Source: Rhodothermaceae bacterium
GTDB lineage: Bacteria; Bacteroidota; Rhodothermia; Rhodothermales; Rubricoccaceae
Length of the DNA stretch: 7,131 nucleotides
Direction of reading: 5' to 3'
NCBI GenBank assembly: GCA_013003465.1
Contig: JABDIZ010000048.1
Span: 1-7,131 of the forward strand
Notes under the pieces: model-generated
Seen by the model: the letters and a program-made list of their open reading frames with translations, nothing else
What the model was told of the DNA's origin: nothing
The model's database searches: none
Shown here: positions 1-5,850 of the stretch, in pieces
Layout: each line of letters starts with the position of its first letter
Numbering within the stretch: position 1 is the stretch's first letter
Made by a program: the position numbers and the translations under genes

Positions 1-192
1 GAAGAGTTCGACACCTACCTCATCATCCGCACGCCCACCGGCGAGCAGATTGATGTGGACGACTACGAGGGCAACACGACGCTTTCGCTCAACGAGGGCA
101 CGCTTCCGGTCAGCGGCTGGTACGAGATCCGAGTGACGAGCTTCTCGCCGGGCGAAACGGGGAGCTATCTCCTCGAAGTGACACGCGGCTGA
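1..192 (+). CDS. C-terminal end of a PPC-domain (pre-peptidase C-terminal) protein, partial
   Basis: An open frame runs from the first base to a TGA at 190-192 and gives 63 residues; the start lies outside the window. The segment resembles the end of a bacterial PPC domain (PF04151 type). It has a 'DTYLIIRTPTGEQI' strand pair near residues 4-17, an acidic 'DVDDYEGN' turn (18-25), then 'LPVSGWYEIRVTSFSPGETG' (35-54) and a final 'SYLLEV' strand. PPC domains are small beta-sandwiches, usually at the C-terminus of secreted proteases and other exported enzymes, and are often removed or used for surface retention. The catalytic part is not visible, so the protein's own activity cannot be named. It ends 31 bases before the stop of the convergent antiporter gene. 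The fold assignment rests on pattern recall, not a search. Confidence 0.75.
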   Translation, partial: EEFDTYLIIRTPTGEQIDVDDYEGNTTLSLNEGTLPVSGWYEIRVTSFSPGETGSYLLEVTRG

Positions 193-203
193 CGGGCGAC
201 ATG

Positions 204-229
204 CTCTAGAACCGGTGCACGAGCTAGAG
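204..229. repeat. Small inverted repeat at the convergent gene junction
   Basis: CTCTAG at 204-209 is repeated inverted as CTAGAG at 224-229, with a 14-base loop that itself contains the palindrome ACCGGT (211-216). It sits between the plus-strand stop (190-192) and the antiporter stop, overlapping the latter. It could act as a weak bidirectional terminator, but the stem is only 6 bp and no T-run follows on either strand, so chance is a real alternative. Confidence 0.2.
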
Positions 230-1429
230 GGTGAGTTCCGGCTCGGCCGCTTTTGGAGCGCCGAGCCAGCGCTGCCCGCTCTGCAAGAGCACCGGTACGG
301 GCAGCGTCGTGATAAACGTCGTCAGCACGAGCGCGGTGAAGAGCCCCTCGTCGATGACGTGGAGGCTGTTGAGGGCGAGGCCGGCCATGATCACGTCGAT
401 GCCGCCGCGCCCGTTCATCCCGAAGCCGACGACGGCGCCCTCGCGCCACGTCCCCCGGCCGGGTGCCACGCCGAGGATGCCCGCGAGCACCTTGCCGAGG
501 AACGCGGCGCCTACGATGGCGGCGAGCAAAATCGGTTGCTCCAGAATGAAGCCGAGGTCAGCCTGAAAGCCTGCGGTGAAGAAGAAGATGGGGGCGAGAA
601 AGCCCACCCCTACATCGCGGATCGCATTGACCGTGGTGTCGAAGGGATCGCCGAGGATCTGTTTGTCGATGAACAGCCCGGCCAGGAATGCGCCGGGGAC
701 GAACGAGAGGCCCGCGGCATCGGAGGCCGCCGCGAAGATCAGCGCTACGACCACGGTGAACGTGAACGCGCCGGAGCCTCCGGTCAGGCCAAGTCCTTGC
801 ATCATTCGGCAGAGCGATGGCAGGACGGCATAGCCGACGAGCACCGCGCCCGCGAGAAAGCCGCCTGCTTTCAGCAACACGAGATGCGGGCCGCCGGCTT
901 CGTCCATCATGCCCATGTCCATCGCTGCGGTGCCTGCCGAGACGGCGAACGCGATCAGCACAAGGATGACCTCCAGCAGCGCGATCACGAGCAGCCGTTG
1001 CCCCAGGTCGCTCTGGAGCATGTCGATGTCGAGGAGGATACGCGAGACCGTTGCCAGCGCCGTCGTGCCCAGGATGACGCCGACGATGAGCCCAGCGTTG
1101 GCATCGCCGCCGCCCACGTAGACGATGGCTGCGTACCCGAGGCCCATCGGGATCAGCAGGCCGGCTAGCGCGGGCAGCAACGCACCCGAGGCCGAGCGCG
1201 CGAGCACCTTCGCATCCACGCACATTCCGATGTAGAGCATCAGCAGGACCACCCCCAGCGAGCCGAGCGTCGTCAGGGCCTCATTCGGAACGACCCAGCC
1301 GAGGACGGGTGGGCCGAAGATCACGCCCGCCGCCAACTCGCCCAGGACCGGCGGATAGCCCAGCCGCCCGACGAGGACGCCCACGCCCCAGGCCAGCACC
1401 AGCACGAGCAGGAGGGCGAAAAACGGCAT
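224..1429 (-). CDS. CPA2-type cation/proton antiporter (Na+/H+ or K+/H+ exchanger family)
   Basis: A 401-residue, very hydrophobic protein with about 12 predicted membrane helices and no cytoplasmic RCK/TrkA-N domain. It is therefore a minimal membrane-only member of the monovalent cation:proton antiporter-2 family (PF00999), expected to exchange Na+ or K+ for protons across the inner membrane. Diagnostic pieces are 'YPPVLGELAAGVIFGP' (residues 25-40), matching the family's PPVLGE..AGI..GP signature, the 'GFLAPIFFFTAGFQADL' helix (276-292), and 'GMNGRGGIDV' (337-346), matching the usual G....RGE helix. The helix that normally carries the ion-binding Asp-Asp pair reads 'IALLEVILVL', so the pair appears as Leu152-Glu153. 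This is unusual and could change ion selectivity or coupling. The ATG at 1427-1429 puts the first helix at the N-terminus, as expected, with a possible GAGG about 10 bases upstream. It is the last gene of the minus-strand run, 22 bases after the previous stop. Transported ion unknown. Confidence 0.9.
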   Translation of the reverse strand: MPFFALLLVLVLAWGVGVLVGRLGYPPVLGELAAGVIFGPPVLGWVVPNEALTTLGSLGVVLLMLYIGMCVDAKVLARSASGALLPALAGLLIPMGLGYAAIVYVGGGDANAGLIVGVILGTTALATVSRILLDIDMLQSDLGQRLLVIALLEVILVLIAFAVSAGTAAMDMGMMDEAGGPHLVLLKAGGFLAGAVLVGYAVLPSLCRMMQGLGLTGGSGAFTFTVVVALIFAAASDAAGLSFVPGAFLAGLFIDKQILGDPFDTTVNAIRDVGVGFLAPIFFFTAGFQADLGFILEQPILLAAIVGAAFLGKVLAGILGVAPGRGTWREGAVVGFGMNGRGGIDVIMAGLALNSLHVIDEGLFTALVLTTFITTLPVPVLLQSGQRWLGAPKAAEPELTL

Positions 1430-1436
1430 AGCATGA

Positions 1437-1449
1437 GCGCCTCAGGCGC
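1437..1449 (-). promoter_or_regulatory. Possible hairpin over the antiporter ribosome-binding region
   Basis: On the minus strand the sequence reads GCGCC-TGA-GGCGC, a perfect 5-bp stem with a 3-base loop. It sits in the 22-base gap between the membrane-protein stop (1452-1454) and the antiporter ATG (1427-1429). The only SD-like string before that ATG, GAGG, lies partly in the loop and partly in the 3' arm, so the hairpin could limit initiation unless ribosomes finishing the upstream gene open it. The stem is short and the region GC-rich, so it may have no role. Confidence 0.25.
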
Positions 1450-1451
1450 AG

Positions 1452-1907
1452 CTACTCACGGGTGGCCGGGTGGCGCCCGAACTGGCCGCCCCTGAACCGC
1501 CACTGCGGAAAGAGAAGGCGCAGTGGACCCTGCGTCATCACGAACGTCCAGAACCAGACCGCGCCGTAGTGGACGAAGAACATCCAGAACGGCAGGTTCT
1601 CCGGCACCCCTATGACCAGTCCGATGCGGATGAGGGCGAAGAGCAGAAGGGCTTCGGCGACGCCCGCACCGAACTGGTAGATCGGCGGCCAGTCGCTGTC
1701 CCAGCGAGAGTGCTGCATCACGTTGTAGAGCACGTCCCAGCCCAGCCCGAGCACGGCCACGTAGACGAGCAGCACGAACGGCACGTGGAAGACATCCTCG
1801 AACGTGATGGCCTGGAAGTAGGCAGCGAAGAACCACGTGACGACAAAGCCGACCGTGCCGAGGAGGAGCAGGCGGGTTTGCCAGCGGCCGGAGAGCGTCG
1901 GGGTCAT
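1452..1907 (-). CDS. Four-helix integral membrane protein of unknown function
   Basis: A 151-residue protein with about four hydrophobic helices (near residues 12-34, 41-64, 79-101 and 104-129) and a short basic C-terminal tail. I do not recognise a named family. The most conserved-looking stretch is the loop between helices 2 and 3, 'QHSRWDSDWPPIYQ' (residues 65-78), rich in Trp, Asp and Arg; it could be a ligand or partner site. The membrane is rich in aromatic residues (WFFAAYF, FWMFFVHY, VWFWTF). The start was set at the ATG 1905-1907 because the first helix begins shortly after it. The same frame stays open upstream, but there it overlaps the FHA-flavoprotein gene and reads as low-complexity Ser/Arg/Ala sequence, a shadow. 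It lies 37 bases after the flavoprotein stop and 22 bases before the antiporter start, so co-expression is likely. A role as a membrane partner of either neighbour is only a guess. Confidence 0.8.
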   Translation of the reverse strand: MTPTLSGRWQTRLLLLGTVGFVVTWFFAAYFQAITFEDVFHVPFVLLVYVAVLGLGWDVLYNVMQHSRWDSDWPPIYQFGAGVAEALLLFALIRIGLVIGVPENLPFWMFFVHYGAVWFWTFVMTQGPLRLLFPQWRFRGGQFGRHPATRE

Positions 1908-1944
1908 GGGGTTGGGATGAAAGTTCAGGGTTGAGGGCAGGGCG

Positions 1945-4449
1945 CTACGGCGCGACGCCGCGCGCCCACCGGCGCCACTGGCCGAAGGAGGTGAGCGCGC
2001 CGAGGTGTTGGAGGCGAGGCGCGCGGTGGTAGACGAGCGCGTTGACCGAGCGCTGCGCCGCGTACTGGAGGCCGAGGAAGCTGTCGACGGGTGCGTATGG
2101 CCCGCCGAGCGTGGCGACGCCCGAGGCATACATCCGCGCCTGCTGGTTGCGCATCCCCCGGATCTCGAAGTCGTCGGCCACGTCGAGACGGCCCTGCACG
2201 TTGCGGCCGAGGCCGTGGTGCGCCACGAGGTCGCGCAGCAGCGGGTGGCTCTCGATACCGGACTGGAGGCCTGTGCAGTCGATGATGTAGTTGGTGTCGA
2301 GGCGTGTCTCGGCGCGGAGCGTCTTCTTTCCGCGGATGACGGTGGTGAGCGTGCCTTCCGCGTTGCGCTCGACACGGTCCACCTCGCCCTCGCGGATGTG
2401 GTACCAGCCCTCGCGGCGGCCCTGCGCGATGAGATCGCTCCAGTCTTCTCGGTCGGCGGTGGTGGTGCCGCCCCAGGCCTGGAGCAGCCGCCCGCGCTCC
2501 TCGGGCGATGACTCTTCGAGGAGGAAGCGGAGGTCGCCGCCCCAGGCGGCTTTGGGCCAGTTGAAGGGCTGGAACTCCCAGTTGTTGTCCACCTTGCGCT
2601 GCGCGTTGCGGTAGCGGTGCCCCTCGGCGACGATGGAGCGGGTCAGGTGGAGGATCTGCACGTCGGCCCCCTTGTCGCGGCGCAACTCGAAGAGGCGCTG
2701 GATGATGCGCGAGGCCACGATGCCCCAGCCGCGGATCAGCACGAGGCCGCCCTCGCGAGCGAGGGTGTCGTACACGTGCTGGTGCTCCTCGTAGGCGTTG
2801 ACGACGCGCTCCAAGTCGCCCGTCTCGATGCGGTACGCCTGGAGATCCGGCAGCAGGCGGATCCCAGGGTAGCCCACGGCGACGTGGACGTAGCGCGCGA
2901 TCACGATGCGGTGGCGCTGGTCGGTCGTGTCGCCGGGGACGGTATAGGCGACCGCGTAGCGCCCGTCATCGGTTTTGCGAATGGCTTTGACGCGCCCGTG
3001 CTGCCGCATCTGCTCCCACCCGATGCGTCGCGCCTCCTTGTCGATGGAGTCGAAGACGACGCCGGAGACGGGCGTGTAGGTGCTCGTGAACGTGGGTTCG
3101 GCGAAGATCTTCCAGGCGGCGCGTAGGCCGTCCTTGAGGTTGCCGCGTCCGGTGATTCCGTTCCACGCCTCGACGACGGCGTAGCCGGGCCAGCCCCAGA
3201 GGCAGTCGGGGCGCGAGGCCGAGTCGGAGCGCAGGCGCTCGTGGTAGGGGATCTGCGAGTTGATGCAGAGGCGCTCGTAACGGCCGTGCGGTTTGGCCTC
3301 CAGCCCCACCACGCAGATGCCCTCCGTGGGGACGCCGTAGACGCGCAGGTAGTCCACCCAGATGAAGCTGCCCAACCCACCCCCGATGGCGACGTAGGCC
3401 TTCTCTTCGATGGGCACGCCTGTGGCTTGGAGCGCCGAGACGGAGACCATGTCTTGCTGGAACAGCGCAGGGGGGAAGCCGCTCTCTTCAGCGGGCGGTG
3501 CGGGCGCGAGCGTACCGCGTTCGTCGTCGAAGAAGATGGAGGCTTCCTCTTCCAGTTGGGTGGCGGGCTCGCGCACCTCTGCGCTCTCGGCCTCCACGCC
3601 CTCGATCCGCGCCGTGATCAGGAACGGGCGGATGGTGAACTGCCCCGCCGTGCCGAGTTGCGCCACGGAGACCTGCTCGCTGCCGATGAAAGTGCCATTG
3701 GACGACTGTTCGTCGCGCAGCACAATCTGGCCGTCTTCAACCATGAGTGTAGCGTGGAGGCGGCTCACGCGGGCATCGGCGAGGCGCACCGCGCTGTCGT
3801 CGCGGCTGCCGAGCGCGACGGGCACCTTCTCCATCGACTGCCCCTCGGCGCCAGTCTCTTCATTCTTCCAGACCACGACCAGGCGCGGGGGCTCGTCGAC
3901 GCGTTTCGCGGCCTGGATGGGCTCCGCCTCCTCAACCGTAGCGAACGAGTCGGTCATCTCGCCTTCGATCAGCGTGCCCGCGTCCGCGCTGGGCGCTTCG
4001 GCTGGCTCCTCGGCTGGCTCCTCGACTGGTTCCGGTGCCGCATCCGGTTCCTCCACGGTGCCCGACGTGTCCACAGGCCCCGGCTCCTCGACCGCTTCCG
4101 GGGCGGCGATGGTTTCGATCAACTCGGGGGGCTCCGGCGCGATGACCGTCTCCTCAGGCTCCGGTAGCAGCGCCTGCACCTCGACGACAACGGGGCCGAG
4201 GCGAAATGTGCCACTCGCGCCTAACTCCGCGCGGTCCACCTGCTCGTCGGCGACGAAGGTGCCGTTTCGGCTCTCCAGGTCCGTCAGGATGAGTTGCCCA
4301 TCGACCCAGTCGAGGCGCGCATGCTCGCGCGTGACCTGCGGGTGGTCGATGGCGGGCTTCGTGGTGCGGCCAAGGGTGAGGGGCAGGTCGCCCGTCCACT
4401 CGCCGTGGACATCCGAATCGGGCTCCTGCCAGGTGAGGTGGATCTGCAT
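1945..4449 (-). CDS. Tandem FHA domains fused to an FAD/NAD(P)-binding oxidoreductase-like module
   Basis: An 834-residue, probably cytoplasmic protein with three parts. FHA1 (about residues 1-93) has Gly27-Arg28, 'TREHARL' (40-46) and 'SRNGTF' (60-65), the residues that bind phosphothreonine in this fold. An acidic Pro/Glu/Ala linker follows (about 94-185). FHA2 (about 188-282) has 'LGSR' (213-216), 'SRLHATL' (229-235) and 'SNGTF' (250-254). After a second linker comes a flavoprotein-like module from about 350. It has a dinucleotide-binding strand-turn-helix 'VAIGGGLGSF' (353-362) with Glu384 near the end of the next strand, a second Rossmann motif 'LIRGWGIVAS' (571-580) followed by Arg604, an 'IIDCTG' strand (722-727) typical of flavin monooxygenase-like enzymes, and 'GGPYAPVDSFLGLQYAAQRS' (782-801), where such enzymes usually contact the flavin. 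Together this suggests an FAD- and NAD(P)H-using oxidoreductase, substrate unknown. The ATG at 4447-4449 is only 3 bases past the previous gene's stop, so translation is probably coupled. The cofactor calls are inferred from motifs; a degenerate, non-catalytic module is possible. Confidence 0.85.
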   Translation of the reverse strand: MQIHLTWQEPDSDVHGEWTGDLPLTLGRTTKPAIDHPQVTREHARLDWVDGQLILTDLESRNGTFVADEQVDRAELGASGTFRLGPVVVEVQALLPEPEETVIAPEPPELIETIAAPEAVEEPGPVDTSGTVEEPDAAPEPVEEPAEEPAEAPSADAGTLIEGEMTDSFATVEEAEPIQAAKRVDEPPRLVVVWKNEETGAEGQSMEKVPVALGSRDDSAVRLADARVSRLHATLMVEDGQIVLRDEQSSNGTFIGSEQVSVAQLGTAGQFTIRPFLITARIEGVEAESAEVREPATQLEEEASIFFDDERGTLAPAPPAEESGFPPALFQQDMVSVSALQATGVPIEEKAYVAIGGGLGSFIWVDYLRVYGVPTEGICVVGLEAKPHGRYERLCINSQIPYHERLRSDSASRPDCLWGWPGYAVVEAWNGITGRGNLKDGLRAAWKIFAEPTFTSTYTPVSGVVFDSIDKEARRIGWEQMRQHGRVKAIRKTDDGRYAVAYTVPGDTTDQRHRIVIARYVHVAVGYPGIRLLPDLQAYRIETGDLERVVNAYEEHQHVYDTLAREGGLVLIRGWGIVASRIIQRLFELRRDKGADVQILHLTRSIVAEGHRYRNAQRKVDNNWEFQPFNWPKAAWGGDLRFLLEESSPEERGRLLQAWGGTTTADREDWSDLIAQGRREGWYHIREGEVDRVERNAEGTLTTVIRGKKTLRAETRLDTNYIIDCTGLQSGIESHPLLRDLVAHHGLGRNVQGRLDVADDFEIRGMRNQQARMYASGVATLGGPYAPVDSFLGLQYAAQRSVNALVYHRAPRLQHLGALTSFGQWRRWARGVAP
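4001..4024. repeat. Two exact 12-bp tandem copies inside the FHA linker
   Basis: GCTGGCTCCTCG occurs twice in tandem (4001-4012, 4013-4024), followed by a degenerate third copy (ACTGGTTCCGGT). On the minus strand it encodes the repeating Glu-Glu-Pro-Ala part of the acidic linker between the two FHA domains. Such in-frame repeats can expand or contract without breaking the protein, so linker length may vary between strains. Confidence 0.7.
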
Positions 4450-4452
4450 GGG

Positions 4453-4914
4453 CTACGAAGCAGAATCGTGCTGGGAAGGGTCCACGATGACCGTGTCGGC
4501 CCCGGCGAGGGCGAAGCCGCACTGCACGCACATGGCCTCGGGCTTGTAGGGTTGGATGCGCTCGCAGTGGTGGCAGCGGAGCATCCGCACCTTCTTGGCG
4601 CCCGCGCTGATCATCACAAAGACCTCGACCTCGCCGAGTTGAAAGGCATCATCGGTGTGGAGAGCAGCGGTCTGGCCGCGCTGGAGGGCGAGGCCGCGTT
4701 TGGGCAGGCGGATCGGGTTGGCGCCGAGGTTGCGGAGCTGAGGCGTGCTGCCCTTCCAGACCACTTCGGCATGCTGGCGGTGGATGCGGCGGTCGGAAGA
4801 CGGCATGACGAGGGCACAGTCGGCCTTCCGGCCGATCAGGACGCGCTCGCCCTCCTTGAACGAGCCGTGGCCGTCTGCGTCGCCGTGTTGCCAGTGGAGC
4901 GTGATCTGCTTCAT
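4453..4914 (-). CDS. FHA-domain protein with C-terminal zinc ribbon
   Basis: A 153-residue, probably cytoplasmic protein. Residues 1-103 form an FHA domain: 'VLIGRKADCALVM' (25-37) carries the Gly28-Arg29 turn and 'RRIHRQHAEV' (42-51) the Arg/His phosphate-binding loop. The second binding loop, usually S-x-N-G-T, reads 'NLGANPIRL' (62-70), so the canonical Asn-Gly-Thr is missing; phosphothreonine binding may be weaker or the ligand different. Residues 110-135 hold Cys114-x2-Cys117 and Cys129-x2-Cys132, a rubredoxin/zinc-ribbon knuckle pair likely to bind one zinc and mediate protein contact. The tail is short and acidic/Ser-rich. Its N-terminus ('ITLHWQHGDADGHGSF') resembles that of the next gene ('IHLTWQEPDSDVHGEW'), so the two FHA domains are probably related by duplication. 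It lies 64 bases after the phosphatase and 3 bases before the flavoprotein, and probably works with both as an adaptor. Confidence 0.88.
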   Translation of the reverse strand: MKQITLHWQHGDADGHGSFKEGERVLIGRKADCALVMPSSDRRIHRQHAEVVWKGSTPQLRNLGANPIRLPKRGLALQRGQTAALHTDDAFQLGEVEVFVMISAGAKKVRMLRCHHCERIQPYKPEAMCVQCGFALAGADTVIVDPSQHDSAS

Positions 4915-4978
4915 CGGTGAGGTCGGGGATGCAGGGCTCAGGATAGAAGAACAGCGGGGTACGAAGCAACGCGGGCTG

Positions 4979-5707
4979 TTACGTCACGAAGACGGCGAGA
5001 GCCGAGTAGTTGTCGTGGTCGCCGGGGACGCGGGCGAGGAGGCGGCGCTCCATCGCGGCGAGCCAGGCGTCGGGCGAGTCAGTGGCCTGGAGGTCGAGTT
5101 CCATCTCGGCTTCGAGGACGTATTCCCAGAAGCCATCGGAGCAAAGGAGAAAGACATCGCCAGGCTCGATGGGATGCGCCTCGGAGACGGTTGCGCGGAT
5201 CCCGCCGCGCTTGCCGAGGGCGCGCAGCAGGCGGTTACGGTCGGGGTGCTCGCGGATTTCGGCGCGCGTGATCTCGCCTGCCGTGACGAGTGCTTCGGGA
5301 ACGCTATGGTCCACCGTCTGCGCCACGGCGCGTCCCTCGTGGAAGGCGTAGAGGCGCGAATCGCCGACATGCGCCCAGCGGGCTTCGCGCTCGTTGGCGA
5401 CGAGGACGACGAGCGTGGTCTTCATCGAGGCGAGGTCGGGCTCGTCGCGCTGGCGCGTCAGCACCGCGTCCTGCGCCTGGGTGATGTACGCCTGGAGCGC
5501 CTCGCTCGATAGCGATGGCTGGGTCTCGAAGGCCTTGATGGCCGCCTCCGAGGCCGTGCAGGAGGCGATCTCGCCTGCGGCATGCCCGCCGAGCCCATCG
5601 GCCAGCACCCAGCAGCCGCGCATTTGGTCGGTGGTATAGCCAGTGCAGTCCTGGTTGTAGGCCCGGCCCCCCCGGTGGGAGAGCGGCGCGGCGGTCACGA
5701 ACGGCAT
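4979..5707 (-). CDS. PP2C-family Ser/Thr protein phosphatase (PppA/Stp-like)
   Basis: A 242-residue soluble phosphatase of the metal-dependent PP2C family, spanning essentially one catalytic domain with no transmembrane tail. Visible motifs, numbered from the chosen start, are 'HRGGRAYNQD' (11-20), 'VLADGLGGHAAGE' (34-46) with the metal-binding Asp37, 'AHVGDSRLYAF' (112-122), 'LLCSDGFWEYV' (187-197) with Asp191, and 'GDHDNYSALAVFV' (229-241) with Asp232-Asn233. These acidic residues normally hold two Mn/Mg ions and the bridging water, so the enzyme is probably active. The frame stays open to an ATG at 5759-5761, but the ATG at 5705-5707 is preferred: family members begin just before the R-x-x-N-Q-D motif, and a promoter-like element at 5746-5774 would place the upstream ATG before the transcript starts. 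It heads the five-gene run, with FHA proteins directly after it, an arrangement typical of Ser/Thr phospho-signalling loci. The kinase it opposes is not visible. Confidence 0.9.
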   Translation of the reverse strand: MPFVTAAPLSHRGGRAYNQDCTGYTTDQMRGCWVLADGLGGHAAGEIASCTASEAAIKAFETQPSLSSEALQAYITQAQDAVLTRQRDEPDLASMKTTLVVLVANEREARWAHVGDSRLYAFHEGRAVAQTVDHSVPEALVTAGEITRAEIREHPDRNRLLRALGKRGGIRATVSEAHPIEPGDVFLLCSDGFWEYVLEAEMELDLQATDSPDAWLAAMERRLLARVPGDHDNYSALAVFVT

Positions 5708-5745
5708 GGGTGTGCAGGCGGAGTGGATAAGGCGCGGCGGCATTG

Positions 5746-5774
5746 AACATACGGGCCGCATGGTTCCCGCTCAA
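5746..5774 (-). promoter_or_regulatory. Sigma70-like promoter for the phosphatase-FHA-antiporter run
   Basis: On the minus strand TTGAGC (5769-5774) is followed after exactly 17 bases by TATGTT (5746-5751). Each hexamer matches 4 of 6 bases of the -35 and -10 consensus. Transcription would begin near 5739, leaving a leader of about 32 bases before the ATG at 5705-5707. It sits in the largest gap of the window (5708-5850), just where a promoter for the five-gene run would be expected. If the host uses the Bacteroidota-type -7/-33 elements instead, the match is partial (TAnnTT), which lowers confidence. Confidence 0.45.
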
Positions 5775-5820
5775 TCCGGGTTGCCGGGGTAAGGGGAAGT
5801 ACCTGATCAAACGTGAAACC

Positions 5821-5835
5821 GAGCCACATCGGCTC
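5821..5835 (-). terminator. Weak hairpin after the ABC1 kinase gene
   Basis: GAGCC-GATGT-GGCTC on the minus strand forms a perfect 5-bp stem with a 5-base loop, starting about 15 bases after the kinase stop (5851-5853). It is followed by GGTTTCACGTTTG, which is T-containing but not a clean T-run. It may partly end kinase transcription before the promoter at 5746-5774. The short stem makes this a tentative call. Confidence 0.25.
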
Positions 5836-5850
5836 ATGACCCTGCTGGAC

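Noticed and set aside
215..1168. 317-residue plus-strand open frame opposite the antiporter
   Set aside because: It is rich in Arg, His, Asp, Glu and Gln with no recognisable domain, and lies antisense to a clear CPA2 protein. Long antisense frames are expected in high-GC codon usage.
1908..2375. Upstream extension of the four-helix membrane protein frame
   Set aside because: The extra 156 codons overlap the flavoprotein gene in another frame and read as Ser/Arg/Ala low complexity. The natural start is the ATG at 1905-1907, just before the first helix.
3410..4549. 379-residue Ser/Gly-rich plus-strand open frame, and the 308-residue frame at 3241-4167
   Set aside because: Both lie opposite the FHA-flavoprotein gene, whose FHA motifs are unmistakable. 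Their low-complexity composition is what the reversed acidic linker and GC-rich codons would give.
5667..5673. Run of seven C bases in the phosphatase as a possible frameshift site
   Set aside because: The reading frame stays intact across it and the conserved R-x-x-N-Q-D motif follows directly, so there is no sign of a sequencing error or programmed slip.
224..5707. Type VI secretion accessory cluster (PppA and Fha homologs)
   Set aside because: The phosphatase and FHA proteins alone would fit, but no Tss/Hcp/Vgr gene is present and the downstream genes encode an oxidoreductase and membrane transporters.
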